Positions 35,624 through 43,770 of a stretch of DNA of 63,795 nucleotides are shown in pieces (within the stretch, counting starts at the first letter, position 1; every line of letters begins with the position of its first letter). Location of the stretch: assembly GCF_030824435.1 (NCBI RefSeq), contig NZ_JAVBXS010000052.1, positions 1 to 63,795 on the forward strand, read 5' to 3'. Position numbers and translations under genes: made by a program. The notes beneath the pieces were generated by a model. That model saw nothing but the letters and a program-made list of their open reading frames with translations. It ran no database searches and had not been told where the DNA came from. This DNA is from Rheinheimera sp. Lineage in GTDB: Bacteria > Pseudomonadota > Gammaproteobacteria > Enterobacterales > Alteromonadaceae.

Positions 35624-36559
35624 TTAGAACTTATGTTCTAAACCAATGGCCAGATAGTCGCTGTCTACTTTGTTATCAAAATCAAAGCTGGAATACCAGG
35701 CGAATAATTTGGTGTCTTTGCCCAGTTTATAGTCGGCGCCCAGGCTGTAACCATCGTGCTCTTCCAACGTCTGGAACTGTGCTTTTAATTCATATTTTTC
35801 AATTGGGTAAGCCACGTTTGCCAGCCAGCCGTCATCTTTGGCACCACCGGCCATAGGTTCCTGTTGCTGCACACCGGCACCCAGTTTAAAACCAGCTAAT
35901 TTGGTTTGCACAAAAGCACGGCTGGTGTCATAACCGCTGATATCGTTGTCCATCGCAATAGAAGCGTAAATGGCGCTGTCTTTTAAACCATCATCACCAT
36001 ACATCAGCGCCACTGACTGGCCGTCCTGACCTTTGGCTGAGTCTTCCATCACATGGCTGACCAACACTGAAAAACCGTTAAAAGACGGGCTGATATAGGC
36101 CAGAGAATTACTCATCCGGTTTTCACCTTTCCACAAGGTTTTAATATCCGCTTCGTAATCGTTAAATAAATCCATTTTGCCTTGTGACAGCTTCAGTGCA
36201 GTGTCGTTGCGGCCGGCTTTAATAGTACCAAAGCTGCCTTTAATACCAATAAACTGGTCACGGGCTTTAATATTTTTTTCGTTGGCTTCATCTGAAGGGT
36301 CAACTTCCCATTCCAGCTGATACACCAGCGTCAGTTCGCCATCCAGCGCATAATCGCCTTTTAAGCCAAAGCGGGAAGCATTACTTTTTAACTCGCTGAA
36401 CGAACCTTCACCTTCGTCAGATTGTTGTGCCGTCACGTTAATTTTACCGTAGACAGTCAAAGGGTCGGCCTGTAACGGTAAAGACAAGCCGGATAACAGC
36501 GCAAGCAACAAGGTGTTTTTAACAAAGGTATTCTTTACGAACATATTCTTGGCGAACAT
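35624..36559 (-). CDS. Outer-membrane porin, Gram-negative porin family
   Basis: A 311-residue 16-strand-type porin. The signal peptide follows an odd N-terminus in which a five-residue unit (MFAKN, MFVKN, TFVKN) repeats three times; the DNA is a 15-bp tandem repeat. The mature protein begins near DPLTVYGKINVTAQQ and ends LEHKF with the terminal phenylalanine. Loop 3 holds the ELEWEVD- and DQFIGIKGSFGTIKAGR-type segments of the family. AAGGATT precedes the ATG. An upstream Pho box suggests induction by phosphate starvation, perhaps for anion or phosphate passage. Pore selectivity cannot be read from sequence. Confidence 0.88.
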   Translation of the reverse strand: MFAKNMFVKNTFVKNTLLLALLSGLSLPLQADPLTVYGKINVTAQQSDEGEGSFSELKSNASRFGLKGDYALDGELTLVYQLEWEVDPSDEANEKNIKARDQFIGIKGSFGTIKAGRNDTALKLSQGKMDLFNDYEADIKTLWKGENRMSNSLAYISPSFNGFSVLVSHVMEDSAKGQDGQSVALMYGDDGLKDSAIYASIAMDNDISGYDTSRAFVQTKLAGFKLGAGVQQQEPMAGGAKDDGWLANVAYPIEKYELKAQFQTLEEHDGYSLGADYKLGKDTKLFAWYSSFDFDNKVDSDYLAIGLEHKF

Positions 36560-36737
36560 AGGTAAATCCTTCTCAGCATTGAGGAAAAAGGTTCGACAGC
36601 TTAAGCCCGTTGAGTATAACCGCTTCAGTTAAAATTCAAGGGCGAAACCGGCAACAGCGCGGAAATTTTCCGCTTTATCACAGTTAAGTGTCTGTTAAAT
36701 GACAATTTAGCGTCATTTTCATGGCGTTCGGGTGGCT

Positions 36738-36771
36738 ATTTTATGGCTGTTATATGACAAGAATATGACAG
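36738..36771 (-). promoter_or_regulatory. Pho box and -10 upstream of the porin
   Basis: The minus strand at 36771-36753 reads CTGTCATATTCTTGTCATA, about 17 of 19 matches to the PhoB box. A 9-bp spacer leads to TAAAAT (36743-36738). Start of transcription would be near 36731, giving a leader of about 170 bases. A second, weaker array of CTGTCAT-like repeats lies inside the leader near 36680-36720. Confidence 0.75.
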
Positions 36772-36838
36772 CACAACACCGACCAGTGGCCGCTGCTGTG
36801 TTGTTATTGTTCGTGGGGTTGTTTTACGGGCTGCTTGT

Positions 36839-38581
36839 TCAGTGGCTTACCGGTGATGGCAATAGCTTGCAGGCGCCGCTGCGTTTTGCCGTATCAAAGT
36901 CGATGCCTGATGCCAGCACACGGCGTTGTGGCTGAAACAGTGCCGACGCAAAACTTTGTGGCAAACGTTCATCCGGATAACGGATTTGCGCCAGATCCAA
37001 CATGGTGTGAAAGGTTTGGCTGGTGAGTAAAGGTGCATCACGGCGTTCTGTTAACAGCTGCACCTGGGCCTGATATTGGCTGCGGAATTTGGTTGAGCCC
37101 CACCACAAAGCAGCTACCCGGTAGTCAAACTCGGTATTGTGGCCATGCCCACTTTTATCACAAGCACCGTCAAACAAATTTTCGCCATGATCCGAGACCA
37201 GCAGCAGGCTGCTCAGTGCATTCTGTTCTTCCAACTGACGGATCAGGTTAAATAACAGGTAATCGGTATAAGCCACTGTATTGTCATAAGCATTATTTAG
37301 TTTTTCTTTATTGGCCCTTTGGTGCATGCCAAGGGTTTCGCCTTTGCCCGAAGGCTGAAATAAATCAAAACTGTCGGGGTAACGGTCGGCATAACTAAAG
37401 TGACTGCCAAGGGTATGCAGCACTATCAGTTGTTTTTGTGTACCTTTTGCCAAAACCCGCGAAAATGCACCAACCAGCACATCGTCGTAAAAACCTTCTT
37501 TTTTATAACCCACAGGGTTTAAATATTGCACTTCATCCGCTTCGCTGGCATGCAATGCTACAGAACTGTCATGCACCCCCAGCGGGCTTTGTGTCGATAA
37601 CCAGGCTGTGGCAAAACCCGCTTCTTTAAAAGCCGCCACTATGGAAGTTTCACGGGAAAAATAACTGTGATCCTGCGCTGATTTACGCGACAAAATCACC
37701 GGCACCGACATCCGGGTCCAGGCCCAGGGGCTTATCATATTGCTAAAACTCACCACATTGCCCAAACCTGCCAACCTGGGTGTGGTGGCGCGTGGGTAAC
37801 CATTCAGCTGCAATCTGTCTGGCCTCAGTGTTTCGCCAATCACCAACACATAAATTTGCCGCTCAGCGCTTGCTACAGGCTGACTGGTACCAAACCGAAA
37901 ATCGGCAACAGTCGCGGCCACTTCAGCCAAAGCGGCTTTTTGTAGTCTGAATTCGTTGGCCGCCAGCACTAAATTCAGCGGGTAACTCTGATGATACAAA
38001 TTGTGGGTATTGGGCAAAGGCCTTTGTGCCAGCGCTGTTTCAGTGGCATTACGCCCTTGTTTTACCGGATAGAGTTCACGGTAAACCAGCTCCTGTTGAT
38101 ACAACCAGCCACATAACACAATACTTGCCAGCCACACCACAGGCCTGCCAAAACGTGGCCAATGCAATTCTTGTACTTTACACACTGCACTGCTCAAGGC
38201 CACCAGCAACAACACCAACAAAATGGCCGGTAAAATCAACCAGCCAAGGCCGGATAAATAACCGGCCGCTTCGGCCAAATCGGTTTCGGCAATAATGGCC
38301 ATGGCATGGGCGTCTGTCACTTTCTGATAAGTGGACAGATAAAACAACTCCTGCGGTGCCAGCAAGGCAAAAGGCAGCAAAAGCCAGATGCTGTTACTGA
38401 GCTTGTGACTGACCGACAATAACAATAACAACAGCAGCAATGCCGGCAAAATGCCATGCTGCAAAAAAGCCTGCAGGTCGGTTTTTTGCGGCAACAGATA
38501 CAGCTGCGGCGACAAAATCAGCAGCAACAATAACATCACCGACAACGGCAGCGTGATCCGATGTTTTAACAATGGTTTCAT
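36839..38581 (-). CDS. Phosphoethanolamine transferase, EptA/sulfatase-fold family
   Basis: A 580-residue inner-membrane enzyme. Four or five membrane helices fill the first 165 residues. A periplasmic alkaline-phosphatase-fold domain follows, with the nucleophile in VIGETLRPDRLQLNGY (Thr about 251) and metal ligands in VSDHGENLFDG and HGHNTEFD. Such enzymes move phosphoethanolamine from phosphatidylethanolamine to lipid A, core sugars or glucans, and some give polymyxin resistance. The substrate here is not determinable. It lies upstream of the porin on the same strand but is separated by the porin's own promoter. Confidence 0.88.
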   Translation of the reverse strand: MKPLLKHRITLPLSVMLLLLLILSPQLYLLPQKTDLQAFLQHGILPALLLLLLLLSVSHKLSNSIWLLLPFALLAPQELFYLSTYQKVTDAHAMAIIAETDLAEAAGYLSGLGWLILPAILLVLLLVALSSAVCKVQELHWPRFGRPVVWLASIVLCGWLYQQELVYRELYPVKQGRNATETALAQRPLPNTHNLYHQSYPLNLVLAANEFRLQKAALAEVAATVADFRFGTSQPVASAERQIYVLVIGETLRPDRLQLNGYPRATTPRLAGLGNVVSFSNMISPWAWTRMSVPVILSRKSAQDHSYFSRETSIVAAFKEAGFATAWLSTQSPLGVHDSSVALHASEADEVQYLNPVGYKKEGFYDDVLVGAFSRVLAKGTQKQLIVLHTLGSHFSYADRYPDSFDLFQPSGKGETLGMHQRANKEKLNNAYDNTVAYTDYLLFNLIRQLEEQNALSSLLLVSDHGENLFDGACDKSGHGHNTEFDYRVAALWWGSTKFRSQYQAQVQLLTERRDAPLLTSQTFHTMLDLAQIRYPDERLPQSFASALFQPQRRVLASGIDFDTAKRSGACKLLPSPVSH

Positions 38582-38921
38582 ACACTCTTCTGGTTATTTC
38601 AGGCGAAACACAACAAGGGCCAAGCCAGCTTTTTACCTTGTGGTCGGGCATTTGCAGACAATAAAACAAGGCACCTGGACACTAAATGTGCAGTCAGATT
38701 TGGCTTTCATTTGTGAATTCAAATCTTTAGTCGTGGGCTTGCTTATAAAAGCCAGCATAATGCCATTTTGGGTAGCATATTTCTGCAAAACTGCACTGGT
38801 ATTTTGTCATATTTTTATAGTATGGTGCTGCGGTATCTTAAAAAAGGCCGGCTTTTTCTCTGGCGTGTTGTTGCACAATACGCCATCTGCCAGGCCACCG
38901 ACATTTATCTGAGGAATTATT
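38582..38921. other. Divergent intergenic region between the transferase and sapC
   Basis: About 340 bases with no gene. A TATAGT hexamer near 38816 could be a -10 for sapC. Nothing else is recognisable. Confidence 0.3.
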
Positions 38922-39629
38922 ATGCTCGCCAAGCCAGTCGCATTAAGCAACGAAACTCATAAAGACTTAAAAATAGTACCAAAATTCTCATTAGAAGCAG
39001 TGAATGGCCGTCATCTGGCACCGCTGATGCTGCAAGAATTTGTTGCTGCAGCCCCATATTTCCCGATTTTCTTTTTAAAAGCTCAGGACAACAGCGGTTA
39101 TAACGCAGTTGCCGTTTATGGTTTAAAAGAAGAACAAAACCTGTTTGTAGAAAATGACAGCTACACAGGTGGTTATCTGCCGGCATCTATCCGCACTTAC
39201 CCTTTTACCCTGGCTCAGTCTGGTGATGATCAACTGGTGTTATGTGTAAATGAACAGGCCGACAACGTCAGCCGCGCTGAAGGCCAGCCGCTGTTTAACG
39301 AAGATGGCAGCAACACTGAGTTTTTCGACGGTGTGAATAAGTTCTTCCGCGATTATATCGACGCTAACACCGTCAGCCGCAATATTGTGAAACAGATTGA
39401 AGAGATGGATTTATTTAAAGCCGATGGCCTGCAATACACTGATGCCGCTGGCAAAGATCACCGTTTAAATGGTTTTTATGTGATTAACCGCGAAAAGTTT
39501 GACGCCCTGAGCGATGAACAATTCCTGTCACTGCGCAAATTTGGTGTATTACCAGCCATTTACGCTCATTTAAGCTCGCTGGACCGTATTGGCACTTTAA
39601 TCAAAAAACTGCCGGTTGACGCTGCTTAA
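38922..39629 (+). CDS. SapC-family protein
   Basis: A 235-residue soluble protein beginning after a GAGGAATT site. It matches the SapC pattern seen in Alteromonadales and Caulobacterales: APLMLQEFVAAAPYFPIFF near the start, PASIRTYPFTL, LFNEDGSNTEFFDGVNKFF, and a C-terminal DGFYVINREKFDAL-type segment (here NGFYVINREKFDAL). No signal peptide. These genes are often near TonB receptors, but the function is not established. It ends at a bidirectional terminator. Confidence 0.85.
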   Translation: MLAKPVALSNETHKDLKIVPKFSLEAVNGRHLAPLMLQEFVAAAPYFPIFFLKAQDNSGYNAVAVYGLKEEQNLFVENDSYTGGYLPASIRTYPFTLAQSGDDQLVLCVNEQADNVSRAEGQPLFNEDGSNTEFFDGVNKFFRDYIDANTVSRNIVKQIEEMDLFKADGLQYTDAAGKDHRLNGFYVINREKFDALSDEQFLSLRKFGVLPAIYAHLSSLDRIGTLIKKLPVDAA

Positions 39630-39651
39630 GCTTTTACACTTATTACAGCCG

Positions 39652-39683
39652 AAAAAAAGCGAAGCATCAGCTTCGCTTTTTTA
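39652..39683. terminator. Bidirectional terminator between sapC and the GGDEF gene
   Basis: AAAAAAAGCGAAGC pairs with GCTTCGCTTTTTT around ATCA. Both strands end in U-runs. Confidence 0.9.
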
Positions 39684-39700
39684 TTGTACAACAACGGACA

Positions 39701-40666
39701 TCAGCACAACCTTTGGCCTTGCTGGCGCTGATACATCAGCTGATCGGCACGGCTTAATAAATGCTCCAGACTGGGACCTTGATCCGGCAAATAATGCACA
39801 GCAGCCACACTAAACTGCAGTGGGCTCGACCAGGATTCCTGACTTTGCTGCATCAGCGTACTCTGCCTTAACCTTTCCACTATCTGCTCGGCCTGCATCG
39901 CATTGCTGTTAGCCACCAAGACGGCAAATTCATCATCACCCAGCCGCCCTATCACATCACTGCCCCTGAAAGTTTGCCTTAACAACCGGGCAAAACGCAT
40001 CAGAGCCCTGTCACCTTCGGCTTCACCATAAGCGTGATTGAGTGTGGCAAAACCATCGAGATCAAAATATAACAACACAGCGGGCAACCCCTGCCGTTCA
40101 CTGCTGCTTAACAACAACCTGGCCATAGTTTCAAAACCCCTTCTGTTCACCAGACTGGTTAAATCGTCAATAATGGCCAGCTGACAGGCCGCCAGTTCTT
40201 GTTCTGTTAACAAAGCTAAATCACGCAAAGCGGCCAAATCATCGGCCGATATGTCTCTGGGCACTTTGTCCATCAGGCACAAGGTGCCAATTTTGCAGCC
40301 ATTAAAAGCGCGTAAAGGTACACCGACATAACAGCGGATCCCTTCAGGGCCTTGCACCAGCGGATGATCAAAAAAGTAAGGATGATGCCGGGTGTCCTGA
40401 ATCACCAAAGCATCGTCTCCCAGAATGGTATGGCCACAAAACGAACTTTGCCGGTCGCTGCCGGTTAAATTACAACCCTGAGCGGCCAGTACGCGGATTT
40501 GCTCAGCGTCGACCAGATGCAAAGCACAAATCGGCATTTGTAATAAACGCCGCCCTAAACGAATGAGCCGGTTAAACTGCTCATTACCACGACAATTCAG
40601 TAATTGTGACGTATGCAGGGTAGCGAGCCGCATAGGCTCATTATCGGGAATAGTGGCTTGATACAT
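39701..40666 (-). CDS. GAF-GGDEF protein, possible diguanylate cyclase
   Basis: A 321-residue cytoplasmic protein. The GAF-like domain (about 15-160) shows MPICALHLVDAEQIRVLAAQG, SFCGHTIL and GVPLRAFNGCKIGTLCLMD. The GGDEF domain follows (about 165-320, starting DDLTSLVNRRGFE). The active-site loop reads GDDEF instead of GGDEF. The inhibitory RxxD site is intact (RGSD, five residues before it). c-di-GMP synthesis is plausible, but the altered glycine makes it uncertain. An AAAAGGAG site precedes the ATG. Confidence 0.88.
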   Translation of the reverse strand: MYQATIPDNEPMRLATLHTSQLLNCRGNEQFNRLIRLGRRLLQMPICALHLVDAEQIRVLAAQGCNLTGSDRQSSFCGHTILGDDALVIQDTRHHPYFFDHPLVQGPEGIRCYVGVPLRAFNGCKIGTLCLMDKVPRDISADDLAALRDLALLTEQELAACQLAIIDDLTSLVNRRGFETMARLLLSSSERQGLPAVLLYFDLDGFATLNHAYGEAEGDRALMRFARLLRQTFRGSDVIGRLGDDEFAVLVANSNAMQAEQIVERLRQSTLMQQSQESWSSPLQFSVAAVHYLPDQGPSLEHLLSRADQLMYQRQQGQRLC

Positions 40667-41064
40667 AGCGTGTGACTCCTTTTGCTGATCTCAGGTGTCA
40701 CGCGTGCAATCAGGTCTTCCTTACCGCAGCTGAAAACCACCGCTGAACTGACGCATGTCTTCATCTGACTGCCACTAACGGCTTTGGGTTCAATCAACAA
40801 CAGCATCAGCACCACAACAAACGGCAGCAAGGCTTGACAAAATCTGGCCTTGAACTGGTTTTTATGCTTAAAAACAAAAGTTTGACGCCAACAGCTGGCA
40901 TTTACTTTGCTTTAATTTTTTTTATGTACAGGATGTACGGTACACCGGCGTTGCAGGAGCAAAAAGCCGGTGATGTACAGGATGTACGGTACACCGGCGT
41001 TGCAGCAGCAAAAAGCCGGAAGCAACCAGTGGTTTTATTAAGTTTCAGATAAAAAGGAGCTGTG
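40667..41064. other. Intergenic region with a 49-bp tandem repeat
   Basis: About 400 bases. The only structure I see is the repeat at 40925-41021. A frame open across the repeat (from 40834) has no ribosome site and is dismissed. Confidence 0.5.
40925..41021 (+). repeat. Two tandem copies of a 49-bp unit
   Basis: Each copy holds TGTACAGGATGTACGGTACA followed by CCGGCGTTGCAGSAGCAAAA and AGCCGG. The two differ by one G/C change and the last bases. GTAC palindromes recur within the unit, and CCGGC/GCCGG can form a stem, so each copy resembles a REP-like palindromic unit. Confidence 0.85.
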
Positions 41065-41274
41065 ATGCGTGATGCAATGATCCTGTTGTTATTGCTGCTC
41101 TGTACCACCAGCATGGCAGAACAGGCGCCCTGGTATCAGTGGCAAAGTAAAATAACAGGTGGTTTGATTTGTGCCCAACACTCGCCCGGGCAAGGCTGGG
41201 TAAAGCAGGCGGCGCACTTCAGAACTGCCGGTCATTGCAAACAGGCGTTGCCACAAAACCGCAAAAAACCTTAG
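41065..41274 (+). CDS. Small exported protein of unknown function (69 aa)
   Basis: The ATG at 41065 follows AAGGAG with good spacing. A signal peptide (MRDAMILLLLLLCTTSMA) leaves a mature part of about 50 residues with two cysteines (GLICAQH and TAGHCKQ), which could form a disulfide. Tryptophan is frequent. I recognise no family. It stands alone between the 49-bp repeats and tetR. Confidence 0.6.
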   Translation: MRDAMILLLLLLCTTSMAEQAPWYQWQSKITGGLICAQHSPGQGWVKQAAHFRTAGHCKQALPQNRKKP

Positions 41275-41409
41275 TTTTCAAAGCGGTTTTTGTCTGTTTT
41301 CTGCGAGGTTTTTTAAAGCGTTTTCTAAAAGGCTTTTGAAAGTTTTTTTGCAGTAATTTTTAAACATAACCAGACTGCGCCGTACAGACGCAGCCCAATC
41401 AATAACACT

Positions 41410-42027
41410 TTATTCTTTTTGTAACAAGGCCTTAAACGCCGACAACGCAATAGCGGCCACTTGTTGTAAACGCTCAGCGCTGGCGCCATTGGCGGCCTGA
41501 ATCGACATACCCTGAATTTGCACCACAATAAAACCCGCCAGCGCACCACAGTCGGCGTCGGGAGGAATTTCACCGGCGGCCTGGGCTTGTTCTAAACGCT
41601 GTTGCAGCTGCAACTCACCTTTTTGCCGTTTTTCAATCAAAGCCTGTTTGACATTATTGGCGCTGTCGCTGCATGACAAAGCGCCCTGCACCACCACACA
41701 ACCTTTTGGATGGCTTGGATCTGCATTGGCCGCTGCGGCGCCAAACAACATATGTTCCGCCACCTGATAAGCGGTAGGTTGTAATAAAGCCGGTTGAAAA
41801 AAAGCACAAGGGCGGTTTTCATAAAGCTCAATGGCTTTTAAAAACAACTGCTCTTTATTGCCAAAAGCTGCATACAAACTGGGTTTATTAATGCCCATAG
41901 CTTCGGTTAAATCCGGCAAAGACGCGCCTTCGTAACCCTTGGCCCAGAACACTTCGAGGGCTTTTTGCAAAGCTTTATCCATGTCAAATGCACGCGGGCG
42001 ACCTACCTGAGCCTGGTTTTCTGACAT
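41410..42027 (-). CDS. TetR-family repressor of the adjacent RND efflux operon
   Basis: The ATG at 42027 follows GAGGAG; the frame extends upstream without a ribosome site. The 205-residue protein has the TetR helix-turn-helix at about 12-58 (ALEVFWAKGYEGASLPDLTEAMGINKPSLYAAFGNKEQLF) and a ligand domain ending in FKALLQKE. It is divergent from the RND operon with TAC-N6-GTA operators in between, the classic layout of a local repressor. Confidence 0.9.
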   Translation of the reverse strand: MSENQAQVGRPRAFDMDKALQKALEVFWAKGYEGASLPDLTEAMGINKPSLYAAFGNKEQLFLKAIELYENRPCAFFQPALLQPTAYQVAEHMLFGAAAANADPSHPKGCVVVQGALSCSDSANNVKQALIEKRQKGELQLQQRLEQAQAAGEIPPDADCGALAGFIVVQIQGMSIQAANGASAERLQQVAAIALSAFKALLQKE

Positions 42028-42312
42028 CACAAAACTCCTCAATAACCATAACTGCAACAGGGTAATTCTATGGCGACAGAGTAATCAGCTTTGCAAGCCT
42101 TGTAAAGCACGCCATACCTACCGAGCGGTACAGAAATCTTGCCAGCAGCATTTTTCCGACTGCAACAGCTCTGACCAGAACGATGCCAATTCAACCACTT
42201 AAGCAGCCACAACCAGCGACAAAAAAGCTCACTAACTACAGCCCTTTTGCCAACAAATTTTTTGATATAGCCAAAGCCTGTTTTGCTTAGCACAAAATGT
42301 TCTTTAGTTTTT

Positions 42313-42391
42313 TACCGATTGGTACAGAAAAACATTGACTCCGTTTTCACATCCTATATATTTACCGACCAGTACAATATACCAGTCAGTA
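42313..42391 (+). promoter_or_regulatory. Promoter and three operator-like sites of the efflux operon
   Basis: A sigma-70 promoter is visible: TTGACT (42335-42340) and TATATT (42357-42362), 16 bp apart. Three sites of the form TAC-N6-GTA surround it: TACCGATTGGTA (42313), TACCGACCAGTA (42363) and TACCAGTCAGTA (42380). The last two overlap or follow the -10, so repressor binding would block transcription of the operon. Confidence 0.7.
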
Positions 42392-42447
42392 CATAACGCA
42401 GCAACCACAAAAGATTGCTGCCAGCTCAACCCTAAAAGGACCTTGTT

Positions 42448-43761
42448 ATGCGCCAAACACATACTGTCAAAAACTTTATACTCGCCAGCATTGCCGCAGT
42501 TGTGCTTGCCGCATGTAGCCAACCAGAAGCAGCCCCGCCAGCCGCCGGTGCTCAGACAGGACCAACAGTAGATGTTGCCACTGTGGTTGAACAACGTATT
42601 ACCGAATGGGACCACTTTACCGGTCGATTGCAGGCGCCTGAAACTGTGGCTTTGGTGCCTCGCGTTTCGGGTTACCTGACGCAGGTGCTGTTTTCGGAAG
42701 GTCAGCTGGTCCAAAAAGGCGATTTGTTGTTTCAGATTGACGACCGTGCTTTTCAGGCTGAAGTCAAACGGCTGCAAGCCGAGTTAATTGCTGCCAAAAG
42801 TAACCAGCAACTGGCGAAAAACGACTTTGAACGGGCCGAAAAACTGCGCAAGCAAAAAGCGATAGCCGAAGAGTTACTGGACGCCCGTCGCGCCAGAATG
42901 GAGCAAAGTGCAGCTCAGGTGGCAGCAGTCAGTGCAGCCCTTGATAAAGCGCAACTCGATTTATCCCATAGCCGGGTGACTGCTCCTATCAGCGGCCGCA
43001 TTTCCAATGCGCTGATCACCAGCGGCAACTTTGTGCACGCCGGCCAAAGCCAGCTGACCAGCATAGTGTCTACCGAAAAAATCTACGCTTATTTTGACGC
43101 TGACGAACAAACTTACCTGAAATATGTGGCGCTTGCCGCCAAAGGTGAACGTGCTGACAGCCGCGAACAAAGCCCGGTGTTGATGGCGCTAAGTTCAGAC
43201 CAGGACTACCGCTTTGCCGGCGAGCTGGATTTTCTCGATAACAGCGTTAACCCACAAACCGGCACCATCCGCGCCAGAGCTGTGTTTGATAACAAAGATA
43301 ACCTGTTGATCCCTGGCCTTTTTGCCAATATCAAACTAACCGGCAGCGCAAGCTACCAGGGCATTCTGATTGATGACAAAGCTGTTGGCACCGACCTTAA
43401 CAACAAGTTTGTGCTGGTGCTGGACGACAAACAGCAGCTGCAATACCGCGCTGTCACTTTAGGTGAAAAAGTCGGTGGCCTGCGCATTATCAAACAAGGG
43501 CTGAAGGCCAACGAAACTATTGTGGTGAATGGCCTGCAGCGGGTACGCCCGACTATGCAAATCACGCCAAACCCTGTGGCTATGACCTCTGCTGAAACTT
43601 TGCAGGCGCTTAAAACCACCCAGCAACAACTGGACGAAGCAGCAGCAAAACTTGTTGCAAAACAACCTGTAATCAAAGCACAACCTGTTAAAGCGGTAGT
43701 CGACATTAGTCAAAACAGCAGCCAGCAACTCAGCAACACCACTGGCAACAGCCGCGGTTAA
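42448..43761 (+). CDS. RND efflux periplasmic adaptor (membrane fusion lipoprotein)
   Basis: A 437-residue adaptor joining the inner-membrane pump to the outer-membrane channel. It has a lipoprotein signal (VVLAACSQ, Cys 23). The lipoyl halves are PRVSGYLTQVLFSEGQLVQKGDLLFQID and SRVTAPISGRISNALITSGNFV, with a coiled-coil hairpin between them (about 110-175). A beta-barrel and membrane-proximal domain follow, then a Gln/Lys/Ala-rich tail that is longer than usual. It is the first gene of a three-gene efflux operon, nine bases before the pump. Confidence 0.94.
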   Translation: MRQTHTVKNFILASIAAVVLAACSQPEAAPPAAGAQTGPTVDVATVVEQRITEWDHFTGRLQAPETVALVPRVSGYLTQVLFSEGQLVQKGDLLFQIDDRAFQAEVKRLQAELIAAKSNQQLAKNDFERAEKLRKQKAIAEELLDARRARMEQSAAQVAAVSAALDKAQLDLSHSRVTAPISGRISNALITSGNFVHAGQSQLTSIVSTEKIYAYFDADEQTYLKYVALAAKGERADSREQSPVLMALSSDQDYRFAGELDFLDNSVNPQTGTIRARAVFDNKDNLLIPGLFANIKLTGSASYQGILIDDKAVGTDLNNKFVLVLDDKQQLQYRAVTLGEKVGGLRIIKQGLKANETIVVNGLQRVRPTMQITPNPVAMTSAETLQALKTTQQQLDEAAAKLVAKQPVIKAQPVKAVVDISQNSSQQLSNTTGNSRG

Positions 43762-43770
43762 GGAGCCCTT

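Noticed and set aside
36732-36935. Plus-strand frame with a hydrophobic N-terminus opposite the porin promoter
   Set aside because: It overlaps the phosphoethanolamine transferase 3' end and the Pho box, and has no ribosome site.
40834-41052. 72-codon frame across the 49-bp repeats
   Set aside because: It has no ribosome binding site and most of it is the duplicated palindromic unit.
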